NCBI GenBank assembly: GCA_964559835.1
Contig: CAZLJE010000011.1
Span: forward strand, 78,118 to 142,117
Origin: DAISJI01 sp964559835
GTDB taxonomy: Bacteria; Acidobacteriota; Terriglobia; Terriglobales; Acidobacteriaceae
Direction: 5' to 3'
DNA length: 64,000 bases
Positions 41,469-51,610 of the stretch are shown piece after piece; within the stretch, counting starts at the first letter, position 1, and each line of letters starts with the position of its first letter. The position numbers and the translations under genes are program-made. A model generated the notes under the pieces. That model saw only the letters and a program-made list of their open reading frames with translations, did no database searches and had not been told where the DNA came from.

Positions 41469-44300
41469 CTATTTTTTCGAGTTGTACTGCTCAATCAATT
41501 TCTGGAATTCGGGGTTGGATCGTAAGCCGGTCAGATCGGGATCGTTGGCAACTTCTCGAACCGGATATCCCCTGTCGAAGGCGGTTTTGAAGCCGGAGAG
41601 CGCCGCGCTGGTGTTGCCTGACATGCTCTCGACGAGTGCTTCCATATAAATAAAATTCACTTCGTTCGGCGCGATCGCGCGGGCCCGATGCATGTAATTC
41701 CGGGCCGTCTTCGAATCGCCCTTCTTCGCATAATAAGAAGCGAGGCTGCTCATGACTTGAGCATTGCGCGGGTCCGTCTGCAGCGTTTTCACCGCCAGCG
41801 CGATGGCGCGATCATAGGTCTTGTCGGCCTTTTCCTTTTGGCCTGACCATCGGTAGGAATCGGCCAGATTGCCCACGGCCTCCTGCTGATTGGGTGCGAT
41901 TTCCACGGCCTTTTCGTAAGCCTGCACGGCTTCCGGATAATTCTTCAGGTAAAAGTAGATGGTGCCGACATTGTTGTAGGCTTGGAATGTCGGAGAGACT
42001 GCGATCGATTTGTTGTAGCTCTGGATCGCGTCGTCCCACTTACTTTGCTTGTAATAGACGTTGCCGATGTTCAGGAATCCGAGGCCGTTATTGGGCGCCA
42101 GTTCGGTCACTTTCCGGTAGGCGGCAAGCGCGTCGTCATTGCGGCCAAAGCGAAGGTACGCGCCGCCAAGAGCGTTGTAGTTGTACCAGTAATACGGATT
42201 GATTTCTGTCGCCTTGCGGTACGCCTTGACCGCATCGTCCTGTTTCCCGGCCGCGCGATAGGCATCGCCGAGGCGTCGATAGCCTTCATCCGAGTTGGGC
42301 GCGAGCTGAAGCGCACGGTTCAGCTCTGAGATCGCTTCCGCACTCTTGCCGGTCGCCGTGTACACCGAACCCAAAGCGAAATGGACCTCGGGAAGATTGT
42401 CGGCCAGGTTTTGTGCCTGTTGGGCGGCGCCGAGCGCCTTCTGCGCCCAGACCGCATCCTTCGTGTTGGTATACATGCGCATGCTCGCATCCGAAATACC
42501 CGTGTACGCGAGCGCAAACGCCGGATCTCGCTGGATCGCCTGTTCGTAGAACTTGACAGCGGCCGTCACCGCCTCGGCGTCCACTTCGCCGTGCATCGCA
42601 TTACGCCCTTTTAGATAAAGGTCGTACGCATCGACGTTTTCAGTGGGGTGCGCCGCCGTGCGCGCAAGTTCTTCGGTCGTCGTTTTTACCGACAAAGCCG
42701 TAACCACTTTGCTGTAGGCGTTATCTTCAAGCGTCAGCAGGTCCTGCTTCATGCCCGAGAATTCCTGCGACGACAGGCGCTTGCCGGATGCGGCATCATC
42801 CAGGTTCAGGACCATCCGGATCTTGTCGCCCTCTCCCTGGATGTTTCCGGAGATGATCAAGGTCGCGCCCAGTGCTTTCGCGGCTTCAGCGATCGGTGTG
42901 TCCGGCTTGATCTTCGCCACCGCGCTCGGCGGCGCAACCTGCACATCTTTCAACTGGAAGAGTTTGGCCGTCAGCGCGTCGGTGATGCCGTCGCCGATAT
43001 AGCCGATAGCAGCGGCGTCCCCGATGATCCGTAACGGCAGCACGGCGATGTGCTTAGTCGCGACGACCTCGGCAGCGCCCGGACCTTTGCTGCCGAAGAT
43101 ACGGTGGCGAACGCTGGGAACCGCCAGCGAAACTGCCCCTACTATCAAGACGATCGCGACGGCGATCAGCAGCCCGAGGTTGGCTGCGGGCATCTCGGAT
43201 TCGACGCGGCGGATGTCGATCGCAATCGCGCCTGATTTTGTCTTCGCCGGTGCGAGTTGGTGCTGAAGGTCGGCTAACAGGTCGGTGGCATTCTGGTAGC
43301 GATTGTCTGGATACCGCTCCAAACACTTCATCACCACGCGGTTGATCCAATCCGGCAACTCGGGATTGAGCGTCTTCGGACTTTTCGGCGTCTCGTTCAC
43401 CCGCTTGTACATCAGCTGGATGGTCGAATCGGCGTGGAAGGGCACGTCGCCCGTCAGCATCTCGTAAAGGATCAGCCCCAGCGCATAAATGTCGACGCGG
43501 TGATCGATGCCGCGACCCTCGACCTGCTCGGGCGCCATGTAGCGTGGAGTGCCGAGGAATTCGCCGCTGCGGGAAAGACCGGCATCCGCCTCGAGCGATT
43601 TCGCCAATCCGAAGTCGGTGACGTACACCTGCTCGTTCTTGTCGAGGAGAATGTTCTGCGGCTTGAAGTCGCGGTGGACAACGCCCTCGGCGTGCGCCGC
43701 CTCCAGCGCGGAACACATTTGCTTCGCCAGCTTCACCGCGCGGTCGACCGGCAGCTTGCCGTTGTCGGCGAGGAGCTGGTGCAGGTCCTGCCCCTCGACG
43801 TATGCCATCGAGATGAATTTCACGCCGTTGGCGTCACCCAGGTCGTGAATGCGCAGGATGTTCTTGTGCGAGACCTTGCTCGCCAGCAGCAGTTCCTGCT
43901 TGAAACGCGCCGAGACGTTCGCATCCATCGCCAGGCCGGGGCGGATCAACTTGAGCGCGACGTCGCGGTCCAGTTCCATGTCATGCGCTTTGTAAACGGC
44001 GCCCATGCCGCCCTCGCCGAGCATGCGCTGGATCTTGTAGCGCGGGCCGAAGTTGACTTCGTCGCCGGCAGGTCCCGGTCCCATCACCGCCCAAGGCCCG
44101 GCGGTCGCCATGTCGGCCATGGACGGGGTCGGCGGTATGAGGGCTGGCGCGGGAGCGGCGGCTGCTCCTCCGCTGGGAATAGGAGCGGGCACAATTCCGG
44201 CGAAGGTCTCACTGTCGCCGCCAAGTGCGAGGCTGATGCCGCAGCGCGCGCACTTGCCGGCGGCATCGGAATTCTGTGTACCGCACCTTGGGCAGATCAT
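41469..44300 (-). CDS. Membrane Ser/Thr protein kinase with C-terminal TPR array
   Basis: 943 residues. N-terminal zinc ribbon (CPRCGTQN...CARCGISL) precedes the kinase domain (about 85-355): GEGGMGAVYKA, Lys in VALKLI, HRDFKPQNILL, DFGLAKS, APEQVEG. One membrane helix (LGLLIAVAIVLIVGAVSL) divides it from a periplasmic TolB-N/FlgO-like domain (IAVLPLRIIGDAAAIGYIGDGITDALTAKL) and about ten TPR repeats to the C-terminus. Catalytic residues complete. Start ATG 44300 begins the zinc ribbon; TTG 44321 is the alternative. Confidence 0.95.
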   Translation of the reverse strand: MICPRCGTQNSDAAGKCARCGISLALGGDSETFAGIVPAPIPSGGAAAAPAPALIPPTPSMADMATAGPWAVMGPGPAGDEVNFGPRYKIQRMLGEGGMGAVYKAHDMELDRDVALKLIRPGLAMDANVSARFKQELLLASKVSHKNILRIHDLGDANGVKFISMAYVEGQDLHQLLADNGKLPVDRAVKLAKQMCSALEAAHAEGVVHRDFKPQNILLDKNEQVYVTDFGLAKSLEADAGLSRSGEFLGTPRYMAPEQVEGRGIDHRVDIYALGLILYEMLTGDVPFHADSTIQLMYKRVNETPKSPKTLNPELPDWINRVVMKCLERYPDNRYQNATDLLADLQHQLAPAKTKSGAIAIDIRRVESEMPAANLGLLIAVAIVLIVGAVSLAVPSVRHRIFGSKGPGAAEVVATKHIAVLPLRIIGDAAAIGYIGDGITDALTAKLFQLKDVQVAPPSAVAKIKPDTPIAEAAKALGATLIISGNIQGEGDKIRMVLNLDDAASGKRLSSQEFSGMKQDLLTLEDNAYSKVVTALSVKTTTEELARTAAHPTENVDAYDLYLKGRNAMHGEVDAEAVTAAVKFYEQAIQRDPAFALAYTGISDASMRMYTNTKDAVWAQKALGAAQQAQNLADNLPEVHFALGSVYTATGKSAEAISELNRALQLAPNSDEGYRRLGDAYRAAGKQDDAVKAYRKATEINPYYWYNYNALGGAYLRFGRNDDALAAYRKVTELAPNNGLGFLNIGNVYYKQSKWDDAIQSYNKSIAVSPTFQAYNNVGTIYFYLKNYPEAVQAYEKAVEIAPNQQEAVGNLADSYRWSGQKEKADKTYDRAIALAVKTLQTDPRNAQVMSSLASYYAKKGDSKTARNYMHRARAIAPNEVNFIYMEALVESMSGNTSAALSGFKTAFDRGYPVREVANDPDLTGLRSNPEFQKLIEQYNSKK

Positions 44301-44390
44301 GTAGGGAGGGCCCTCAACCAAAACACGACGGCGCCGCTGGTCCGTCGCAGGGGGATGCTGCTGGATTATGCTGCACCTGGGCGCTGCTTT

Positions 44391-46022
44391 TCAACGGGTG
44401 GCGGTTATTTTTTGATTAATAAGTGGTTCGCCTGAGAGATGCCTTTCGAAATCGTCGAAATCGTGCTCCAGTTGCGACTGTAAGCGTGCCCGCGGGCTGG
44501 ACTCCAGGAATTGTGTACAGGACTGTGAAGTTGCCGTTCGGCACTGGGACACCGGGCGGAACTTGCGTGCGTCAGTCCAGTAGCTTTGGCCTGTGACAAA
44601 GGCGTGTTCCAGGCTGTTGCGCGCCATCATCTTCAGAGTGGCATAGCTGAGATGGTACGTCTCGATGGCTTTCAAATATTCCTGTTCACGTTCTGAGCGG
44701 GTGATGCCCATGTCGTCGGTCGCAAGTGAAACGGGAACGCTGTACTTGAGATAAGCCGGCAGCGGATGGTTGGCGCCGCTTGCGTGCAGGATGAGGTCAT
44801 TGCTGGTCAGGCAGATCTCGACCAGCACCTGTTTGTCCGCCATCTCCTTCAGCAGCCCAACAGGGTCGCGCTCGTACATCATCGATGTGCCGTGGCCGAT
44901 CCGTTCTGCGTGGCCGATCTCCACCGATTCGCGGATGTGATACCGCAGCGCTTCCGGCGACACCAGTTGCTGCGTTAATTCCCCTGCGTGCACGCTGAGG
45001 TGGACCTTCGGATAAATGCCTTTGAGGAACGCGAACATCTGCATGTGCAGCGAGAAGTCGCGCATCGCGACCGGACCGTCTTCAGGCCCGACCGGATCGA
45101 CGCCGACTACGCGGGAATCAGCGGTGGCCATTTCGAAACCCGCGACCATCTCGGCGAAGACCTGCTCGCGCGCCAACCCGCGCGGCACCTGATACAGACA
45201 GCGGATTGTGACGTTGCATCCCGGGTCGGCGTTGAGGGATCCGCACCGCAGGACGTCGCGCATGCGTGTCTCGGCTTGATCGAGGGCAATGCGCGCGTCG
45301 GCGACTACGCGCTCGATCTGCTTATCGAGCAGTTTCTGGCGTTGCGACGCCATGTCTCCGTTCCAACCCATACCGGCGGCGAGCCGGGACGCCGCCCCGC
45401 CGTCACCTTCAAAGATGACCTCCAAATAGCTGACGCGGTCGTGCGCGGCTCGCGAAGCTACCTCGGCCAGCATGTCGCCTTCATGGCCGTTCTTGGCGAG
45501 CGAGAACTTGGCGAACGAGTCGAAAAAGTGATCGTGAGCGGATTCGCCCGGCGCGGGAACGAAATCGCGCATCGACCACGCGTCGACGATCCGGCGGGCG
45601 AGATAGGGGTCGTAGAGCGCGCGGTTGGCAGGGACGTGGTTCCTGCTCTCGTCGCAGACCGGGTGAACCGGCGCGGGTTTGCCGTCCGGTCCGGGAGGAG
45701 GCGCGGGCTCCGGCTGAGAATCCCGAGGGACAGCCGCAAAGCTGCGATTGTCGATGCAGATGTTGTCGCGAGCGGCGTAACCGATCAAGCTCTCGGCATA
45801 AACACTGCCGGTCAGGTGGATGTGCAGGTCTCCGCCCTTCGGCATGCGGCGGACGAACTCGAGCAGCAGGAGAGGATTGTCACGGATCGAATCGAGATAG
45901 CGCTCGATGCTCCGAGTTGCGGCAGTCGCGCGCTTGGCCGGCGGCTGCTGCGCCGTTGCGGCAATAACAAGGGTCAGAAGGACGATGGCAGTGCGCCCGG
46001 TACGTCCAAGCACAGTTCCCAT
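44391..46022 (-). CDS. Secreted adenosine deaminase-like metalloamidohydrolase
   Basis: 543 residues with signal peptide (about 1-24). Metal and substrate motifs of the ADA family: GGDLHIHLTGS, VHAGEL, ERIGHGTS and SLATDDMGI (SLNTDDP in classical enzymes). Longer than bacterial Add because of an insert after the HxH motif (NRSFAAVPRDSQPEPAPP...). It resembles the secreted ADGF branch. Probably scavenges extracellular purine nucleosides. Follows the DmpA-type peptidase by 57 bases. Confidence 0.88.
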   Translation of the reverse strand: MGTVLGRTGRTAIVLLTLVIAATAQQPPAKRATAATRSIERYLDSIRDNPLLLLEFVRRMPKGGDLHIHLTGSVYAESLIGYAARDNICIDNRSFAAVPRDSQPEPAPPPGPDGKPAPVHPVCDESRNHVPANRALYDPYLARRIVDAWSMRDFVPAPGESAHDHFFDSFAKFSLAKNGHEGDMLAEVASRAAHDRVSYLEVIFEGDGGAASRLAAGMGWNGDMASQRQKLLDKQIERVVADARIALDQAETRMRDVLRCGSLNADPGCNVTIRCLYQVPRGLAREQVFAEMVAGFEMATADSRVVGVDPVGPEDGPVAMRDFSLHMQMFAFLKGIYPKVHLSVHAGELTQQLVSPEALRYHIRESVEIGHAERIGHGTSMMYERDPVGLLKEMADKQVLVEICLTSNDLILHASGANHPLPAYLKYSVPVSLATDDMGITRSEREQEYLKAIETYHLSYATLKMMARNSLEHAFVTGQSYWTDARKFRPVSQCRTATSQSCTQFLESSPRARLQSQLEHDFDDFERHLSGEPLINQKITATR

Positions 46023-46079
46023 GGTTGCAGAGTAGCACGGTGAAGGCTCATGGCCGACCGCGCATACCTCATACGAAAC

Positions 46080-47249
46080 TTACCTTTTTTCGACAATGAC
46101 TCCGTGCTTCTTCAGCACTTCGAGTGTCTTGTCCAGCGGGAGCGCCTCGATGGTGTGACCGCGCGAGGTGACGCTCGTCGCCCGAAACAGCGAGTTGTAG
46201 ATCGCCTCTTCGGTGGCCTCGATCGCCGCGAGGAAGAGCGGCGACATGGCTTCGTTGTCGAGGACGGGCCGGTTGCGATCGCGCATGGTCGAGAAGGCGA
46301 TGACGAAGTCGCCGCTGCCGTTCGAACCCGAAGACCCGGTCCGCGCCAGGCCCATCATGGCGCGCGCGCCCAGCCGCTTGAGATTGCGAGCGTCGACAGG
46401 CGCGTCGGTCGCGACCACGATCATGCAGGAACCCTTGGCATCGTCTTCCTTCGTGCTCCGTAGCCTGCCCTGAGCGGAGCCGAAGGGTGTCCTTTGTGGT
46501 GAATTTTGCAGTTGCTCGCGGAAGGCGTACTTGCCAAGTTCAACTCCGACCGGCGCGCCGGCGATCGACAGCACGCCGCCGAAATTGGTCTGCACCAGTA
46601 CGCCTACGGTGTAGCCTCCAAGCGAAGCGGGCAGCTTGCGCGATGACGTCCCGATCCCACCCTTCCATCCGAACGCGATCGTACCGGTGCCCGCGCCGAC
46701 GGTACCCTCCTCGACCGCGCCTGGTTTCGCGGACTTGATGGCGTTAAAGACGTCGTCGCGCGTGATCGGCCGCGAGCGGATGTCGTTCAGGTAGCCGTCG
46801 TTCGTCTCGCCGACCAGCGGATTGATGGACTGCACGTCTTCGTTCCCGGGTAGCGCCAGCATGTAGTCGATCAGGAAGTCGGCCACGCGTGGAACTGCCA
46901 AGGTGGACGTGAGCAGGATGGGCGTTTCGATCTCGCCGAGTTCATTGACCTGCGTGGACCCGGCGAGTTTGCCGAACGCGTTGCCGATGAATACTGCTCC
47001 CGGGACCTTGTCGCGGAAGAGGTTGCCGCTATGCGGCAGGATGGCTGTCACACCGGTGCGCACGTTGTCTCCGCGGATGATGGTGGTCTGGCCGACGAGA
47101 ACGCCGGGAACGTCGGTGATGGCGTTGAGTTGGCCGGTCGGCAGCACTCCGACCGATACGCCGAGATCGCGCAGCCGCGGGCGCGGCACAGGATTCTGTC
47201 CGAGGAGCACCGTTGCGCAGAGCACAACCATCGTGAGGCGGCGAACCAT
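46080..47249 (-). CDS. P1/DmpA-family self-processing aminopeptidase, exported
   Basis: 389 residues with signal peptide. Family blocks: ITDVPGVLVGQTTI, TGVTAILPHSG, GNAFGKLAGSTQV, ETPILLT, VGAGTGTIAFGWKGGIGTSSR and, after the processing point, CMIVVATDAPV. The likely autocleavage site is Gly-Ser in AKGSCMIVV, which would make Ser the N-terminal nucleophile of the small subunit. A repeat insert (RTPFGSAQGRLRSTKEDD) lies just before that site. Start follows the upstream serine hydrolase stop with no gap. Confidence 0.92.
   Translation of the reverse strand: MVRRLTMVVLCATVLLGQNPVPRPRLRDLGVSVGVLPTGQLNAITDVPGVLVGQTTIIRGDNVRTGVTAILPHSGNLFRDKVPGAVFIGNAFGKLAGSTQVNELGEIETPILLTSTLAVPRVADFLIDYMLALPGNEDVQSINPLVGETNDGYLNDIRSRPITRDDVFNAIKSAKPGAVEEGTVGAGTGTIAFGWKGGIGTSSRKLPASLGGYTVGVLVQTNFGGVLSIAGAPVGVELGKYAFREQLQNSPQRTPFGSAQGRLRSTKEDDAKGSCMIVVATDAPVDARNLKRLGARAMMGLARTGSSGSNGSGDFVIAFSTMRDRNRPVLDNEAMSPLFLAAIEATEEAIYNSLFRATSVTSRGHTIEALPLDKTLEVLKKHGVIVEKR
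46445..46490. repeat. CCTTCGGCTCC-type repeat inside the P1 peptidase gene
   Basis: An in-frame stretch with CCTTCG...CGAAGG and CCGTAGCC/GGAGCC words encodes TPFGSAQGRLRSTKED. The peptide has no counterpart in DmpA-type proteins and looks like an inserted DNA repeat. Confidence 0.7.
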
Positions 47250-48887
47250 TCATTGTCCTTTCGCGGGCGTGTCGGGCGTCCGCGTCAACACCAGGTTGCG
47301 GACGCGTCCTGCTCCGAGAATTGCGGAGTCGATCCGATCTCCGTGAGCTTCAAAGGTTACGCGAATGCCGAAGTCGGTCATGAACGTATCGCCGCCGGCG
47401 TGAAGCAGGTGCAGGCCGCGCCCGAACTTCGGTACGACCGCTAGTTCCCCGCCTTCGATCGCGACGCGGAACGTGGTATCGAGTTCATCGCTGTAGTAGG
47501 AGCCGGTATAGGCCGACAGATCGCGTTTGGGTGTCAGCACAAAGCGGCGAAATACTTGCGGCTTGCCCGTCGGTGGAACCACCTGCATCTCGTCGGCGCC
47601 GCTGAACACAATCTCCGTCTTTGAATTCGGGAACTGAAACCGGTCCGGACCGACTGCGTTCAAGGCGCGCAAGCCACCGATCAGCAGTTTCCCATCGCGC
47701 GCGGTGAAGCGCCGCAATTCCCCGGTGCCGGCGTTGGCGTACACACCCGCAAAACGTGCCAAATCGGATTCCAGGACTTGGACCGGTTTCACCGGTTGCG
47801 GCGGCGGCTGCGGCGCCAGCAGTTTCGCGAGGATGATATCGGCGACGGCGTCAGCGCGGCGGTCAGGCGCGGCATCGGTGCGGTTGCACAGGCACGCGAT
47901 GCCGACCTTCTGCTCCGGAAAGCGCAGCAGCTCAGCGCGGTATCCCGCCCACGCACCGCCGTGACGGACCGTCTTCAGCCCGCGATAGCTGCCGACGAAC
48001 AACCCCGAGGCGTAATCGAGCGGGTCGCCGCTGGTGAGTTTGCCGGTCTCATGTTCGTGCGCGACGAGCGCAGCATCGCCGACCTTGGGCGCATAGAAGT
48101 TGTTGTTCCACAGCAGCAGGTCCTCGACGGAGCTGTTCACCGCGCCGTCGCCGGTCTGCTCGTAATCCGACATCTCGACGACGAAGCCGCTGTGGTTGGG
48201 CGCGTAACCAGTGGCCTTACGCGGAACGATGAGTGTGTGGTCGTCGACATACTGCGTGTGCGTCATTCCAAGCGGGGTGAAGATGCGCTCCTGCGCGAAC
48301 TCGCGAAGTGTCTTGCCGCTGACGCGCTTCACGATCTCCGACAAAAGGAAATAGCCACTGTTGCTGTAGAGGAACTCGTTCCCGGCGGGAAAGTTCGAGC
48401 CTTTCTGGCGCACGATCAGCTTGAGCGCGTCTTCATCGGTAGTCAGGTTCTCGGTGGGTACGCCGGCGAGGTTCCAGAGCGTGAGGTAGTCGCGCACGCC
48501 GCTGGTGTGGTGCATGAGGTCCGCGATGGTGATGGTGCGCTCGTATTGCGGCAGTTCGGGGATGTACTTGCGGACGTCGTCGCTGAGGGAGAGTTTCCCG
48601 TCGCGCTCCAGAAGCAGGATGCTGAAGGCGGTGAACTGCTTGCTCGTCGAACCGAGGTCGAACACTGTCCGCGGCGTGATCGGGACCTGGTTCTCGATGC
48701 TGGCGAGACCGTAGCCGTGCTCGTAAACGATCTTGCCGTTCTGGTAGACCGCAAGCGCGCAGCCGGGAGAACCAGGCTTGGCGACATCGGAGAAGACACC
48801 GTCGAGCTTCGCTCGCAGGTTCTGCGTGAGTTGAGCGGAGCACGAGACTGCGAAGAGCGCGATGAGCAGAACGCGAAGAGATCGCAT
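47250..48887 (-). CDS. Beta-lactamase-fold serine hydrolase, exported
   Basis: 545 residues. Signal or lipoprotein-like N-terminus (MRSLRVLLIALFAVSCSAQ), SxxK motif in DLGSTSKQFT, YSN motif (EFLYSNSGYFLL) and a late RHGGAWAG in place of KTG. The C-terminal part (about 370-545) has lipocalin-like beta repeats (YTGSYYSDELDTTF), as in D-aminopeptidase/EstB-type proteins. ATG 48887 starts the signal peptide; longer upstream frames are non-coding. First gene of a leftward run of exported hydrolases. Confidence 0.92.
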   Translation of the reverse strand: MRSLRVLLIALFAVSCSAQLTQNLRAKLDGVFSDVAKPGSPGCALAVYQNGKIVYEHGYGLASIENQVPITPRTVFDLGSTSKQFTAFSILLLERDGKLSLSDDVRKYIPELPQYERTITIADLMHHTSGVRDYLTLWNLAGVPTENLTTDEDALKLIVRQKGSNFPAGNEFLYSNSGYFLLSEIVKRVSGKTLREFAQERIFTPLGMTHTQYVDDHTLIVPRKATGYAPNHSGFVVEMSDYEQTGDGAVNSSVEDLLLWNNNFYAPKVGDAALVAHEHETGKLTSGDPLDYASGLFVGSYRGLKTVRHGGAWAGYRAELLRFPEQKVGIACLCNRTDAAPDRRADAVADIILAKLLAPQPPPQPVKPVQVLESDLARFAGVYANAGTGELRRFTARDGKLLIGGLRALNAVGPDRFQFPNSKTEIVFSGADEMQVVPPTGKPQVFRRFVLTPKRDLSAYTGSYYSDELDTTFRVAIEGGELAVVPKFGRGLHLLHAGGDTFMTDFGIRVTFEAHGDRIDSAILGAGRVRNLVLTRTPDTPAKGQ

Positions 48888-48949
48888 GGGATGAAGTATC
48901 CAGCCGCGACATTGTATGCAGACCCGAGCGGCACTACAATCCGGCGGCA

Positions 48950-49048
48950 ATGATTCGGACGATACTCGTCCTTGCCGCATTCGTGACGGCCTGTTCGGCA
49001 CAATCGCAGCCATCAATCGCTCGGGATGACAGCTCACGTTGTTATTAG
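48950..49048 (+). pseudogene. Orphan lipoprotein-type leader, probable gene remnant
   Basis: 33 codons: MIRTILVLAAFVTACSAQSQ followed by about 12 residues and TAG. It has a good lipobox (VTAC) but no mature protein. Probably the start of a lost lipoprotein gene, displaced by the ADOP gene that begins 60 bases downstream. A real short lipopeptide cannot be excluded. Confidence 0.45.
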
Positions 49049-49108
49049 CCAATCCCATTGGAGCAACTCCGTCGTTCGTGGTGTCCAAAGGAACACCGGG
49101 GGTGAGCT

Positions 49109-51541
49109 GTGGCCCAACTGTCCGCATCGCTCGAAACCTTCCTGCAGGACGCCCGCTACTCGTGGCGAAATCTGCTGCGGCGTCCGCTGTTTGCCATCAC
49201 CGTCGTCGCGACGCTGGCGACCGGCATCGGCGCGACGACCGCCGTGTTCAGCGCCGTCGACCGCATCCTCTTCCGCGACCTTGCCTACGCGCAGCCGCAA
49301 CAGCTGGTTTCTTTCGGCTATATCGCGCCCGTCGAGCCCAGCGAGTTCTACCTCGGCGCCGATTACATGGACCTGCGGCGGCTGGACAACAGCCCGTTCG
49401 CGGCCATCACGTCGTGGAGCGGTGTCGAGAACTGTGACCTGACGGACACGAACCCCGCCCGCCTAAGTTGCGGGCGCGTGGAGTCGACCTTCCTGCCGAC
49501 ATTCGGAGTCGGTCCGCTGATCGGCCGCGATTTCACCCGTGCTGAAGACCAGCCCAATGCGCCCAAGACGGCGCTGCTCAGTTATGGATTCTGGCGCAGC
49601 CGCTTCGGCGGCGATGCGGCCGTCCTGGGCAGGACGGTGCCCATCGACGGCGAGCAAGTACGGATCATCGGCGTGCTGCCGAAGACGTTCGAACTTCCCA
49701 CACTGGCGCAGGTGGACGTGTTGCTGCCTCGTCAAATGGACGAGTCCCGCCAGCGGCATCCGAACACGGGCGCGGTGCTCCGGGTCTTCGCCCGTTTGAA
49801 GCCGGGCGTGACGGCAGCGCAGGCGCGCGAGCGGTTGGAGCCGTTCTTCCAGTCGTCGTTGCAATATGTCCCTCCCGCCTTCCGGCATGAGGTCAAGCTC
49901 AGTGTGCGGCCGTTGCGCGAACGCCTGATGGGCGATTCGAAAGCCGCCGCGTGGACGTTGCTGGGCGCCGTGATGGCCGTGCTGCTCATCGCGTGTGCCA
50001 ACGTCACCAACCTCCTGTTGGCGCGCATGAGCGGGCGACAGGAAGAGCTTGCAATCCGCGCCGCTTTGGGCGCCAGCCGCGCGCGCCTCGTGCGCCTGGC
50101 GTTCACCGAAAGCACGCTGCTGGGTGTAATCGGAGCGGCGGGCGGTTGCGCCATCGCCTACCTCCTGCTCAAAACGTTCGTCCGACTTGCGCCGCAGGGG
50201 ATCCCGCGCATCCACGAGGCAACGCTCGATGCGCGAGTGCTCGGATTCACGCTGCTGACGGCCCTCGCGTGCTCTTTGCTGTTCGGAATCGCTCCGGCGC
50301 TGCACCGTCCGCCGGCGGAAGCGCTGACGATCTCGCGAGCCACGCCATCGGCGCGCATGACGTTCCGCAACCTCCTGGTCGCGTTCCAAATCGCCGCGTC
50401 GATCGTGTTGGTCTCGACGGCAGCTCTGTTGCTGCGCAGCTTGTGGAAGCTGGAAGCCGTGCCGCTCGGCATCCGCACTGACCACACGATCACGGCAGAG
50501 GTAAATCTGGGCAACCGCTACCAGCAACCGGCACAGCAGGCAGAGTTTTTCCGCCGGTTCGAGGAGCGGGTTCGCCAGGTTCCCGGTGTGGACCAGTTGG
50601 CACTGAGCGATTCCCTCCCGCCCGCCGGACGGACGGGTTCGCGGCCGTACTCTACGCTCGAAGTATTCGGGAAGCCGAAATACACCGAGGGTACTGGCGG
50701 GATGGTGGTGTGGCGGTCGGTGACGCCGGATTACTTTCGCACGCTTTCCATCCCGATCGTCGCAGGACGGACCTTCAACGAATCAGACCGACAACCGGCC
50801 GAGCATCCGCTCATCGTGAGCCAGACGCTGGCAAAGCGACTGTTCGGGAATGAAGATCCCATCGGGCAGCGCGTGCACATGCAGTACCACGACGAGACGC
50901 CGTGGTTCACGGTCGTTGGTGTCGCGGCGGATGTGAAGAACGGCGGGGCAGCGACGGCCGCCGACCCTGAGTATTACTGGGTGCGGCGGATCAATGATCC
51001 GTTCAACCACTCCACGGCCATCATCCGTACCTCGCTCGACCCACGAACGGTGACGACATGGTTGCGCGCGGCAGTTGCGGAACTGGATCCGACGCTGCCG
51101 GTAGAGATCAGCACTCTCGACGAGCGCGTCAGCAAGTTGCAACAGCGTCCGCGCTTCGACGCCGTGCTGCTGACACTGTTCGGTTTGATCGCGCTCGTCC
51201 TCGCGGCAGTGGGGATTTACAGCGTGGTGGCGTTCCTGGTGTTACAGCGCACGCGCGAGATCGGCGTGCGCATAGCGCTCGGCGCGCAGAGATGGCATAT
51301 CCTGCGGCTGATCGCAGGACGAGGGTTGGCGGCGGTCCTGGTCAGCGCTGCTGCCGGGTTGGTAGCGGCGGCGTTCGCTGCGCGGCTGTTGCGGTCCATA
51401 CTCTTTGAGGTCACGCCACTGGATCCGGTGAGCATGGCGACCGCCGCGGTCGTAGTAATTGTCATCGGCGGAATCGCGATGCTGTTGCCGGCCCGGCGAG
51501 CGACGAAGGTAGATCCGATGGTGGCGCTGCGATACGAATAA
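49109..51541 (+). CDS. ADOP-family ABC transporter permease
   Basis: 810-residue twin MacB_PCD-FtsX permease without the long cytoplasmic leader of the one at 10151. First helix FAITVVATLATGIGATTAVFS; loops QEELAIRAALGASRARLV and TREIGVRIALGAQRWHIL; end ARRATKVDPMVALRYE. No ATPase gene adjacent. GTG start with GGTGAG upstream. A PadR gene lies 1.2 kb away on the other strand, not in operon with it. Confidence 0.93.
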   Translation: MAQLSASLETFLQDARYSWRNLLRRPLFAITVVATLATGIGATTAVFSAVDRILFRDLAYAQPQQLVSFGYIAPVEPSEFYLGADYMDLRRLDNSPFAAITSWSGVENCDLTDTNPARLSCGRVESTFLPTFGVGPLIGRDFTRAEDQPNAPKTALLSYGFWRSRFGGDAAVLGRTVPIDGEQVRIIGVLPKTFELPTLAQVDVLLPRQMDESRQRHPNTGAVLRVFARLKPGVTAAQARERLEPFFQSSLQYVPPAFRHEVKLSVRPLRERLMGDSKAAAWTLLGAVMAVLLIACANVTNLLLARMSGRQEELAIRAALGASRARLVRLAFTESTLLGVIGAAGGCAIAYLLLKTFVRLAPQGIPRIHEATLDARVLGFTLLTALACSLLFGIAPALHRPPAEALTISRATPSARMTFRNLLVAFQIAASIVLVSTAALLLRSLWKLEAVPLGIRTDHTITAEVNLGNRYQQPAQQAEFFRRFEERVRQVPGVDQLALSDSLPPAGRTGSRPYSTLEVFGKPKYTEGTGGMVVWRSVTPDYFRTLSIPIVAGRTFNESDRQPAEHPLIVSQTLAKRLFGNEDPIGQRVHMQYHDETPWFTVVGVAADVKNGGAATAADPEYYWVRRINDPFNHSTAIIRTSLDPRTVTTWLRAAVAELDPTLPVEISTLDERVSKLQQRPRFDAVLLTLFGLIALVLAAVGIYSVVAFLVLQRTREIGVRIALGAQRWHILRLIAGRGLAAVLVSAAAGLVAAAFAARLLRSILFEVTPLDPVSMATAAVVVIVIGGIAMLLPARRATKVDPMVALRYE

Positions 51542-51610
51542 GGCGTTCGACGCAGATGTGGACAGCGGCAGGCGGGGAGGCCCTGCGGAACTGCCGGCGG
51601 GACGCCAGCG

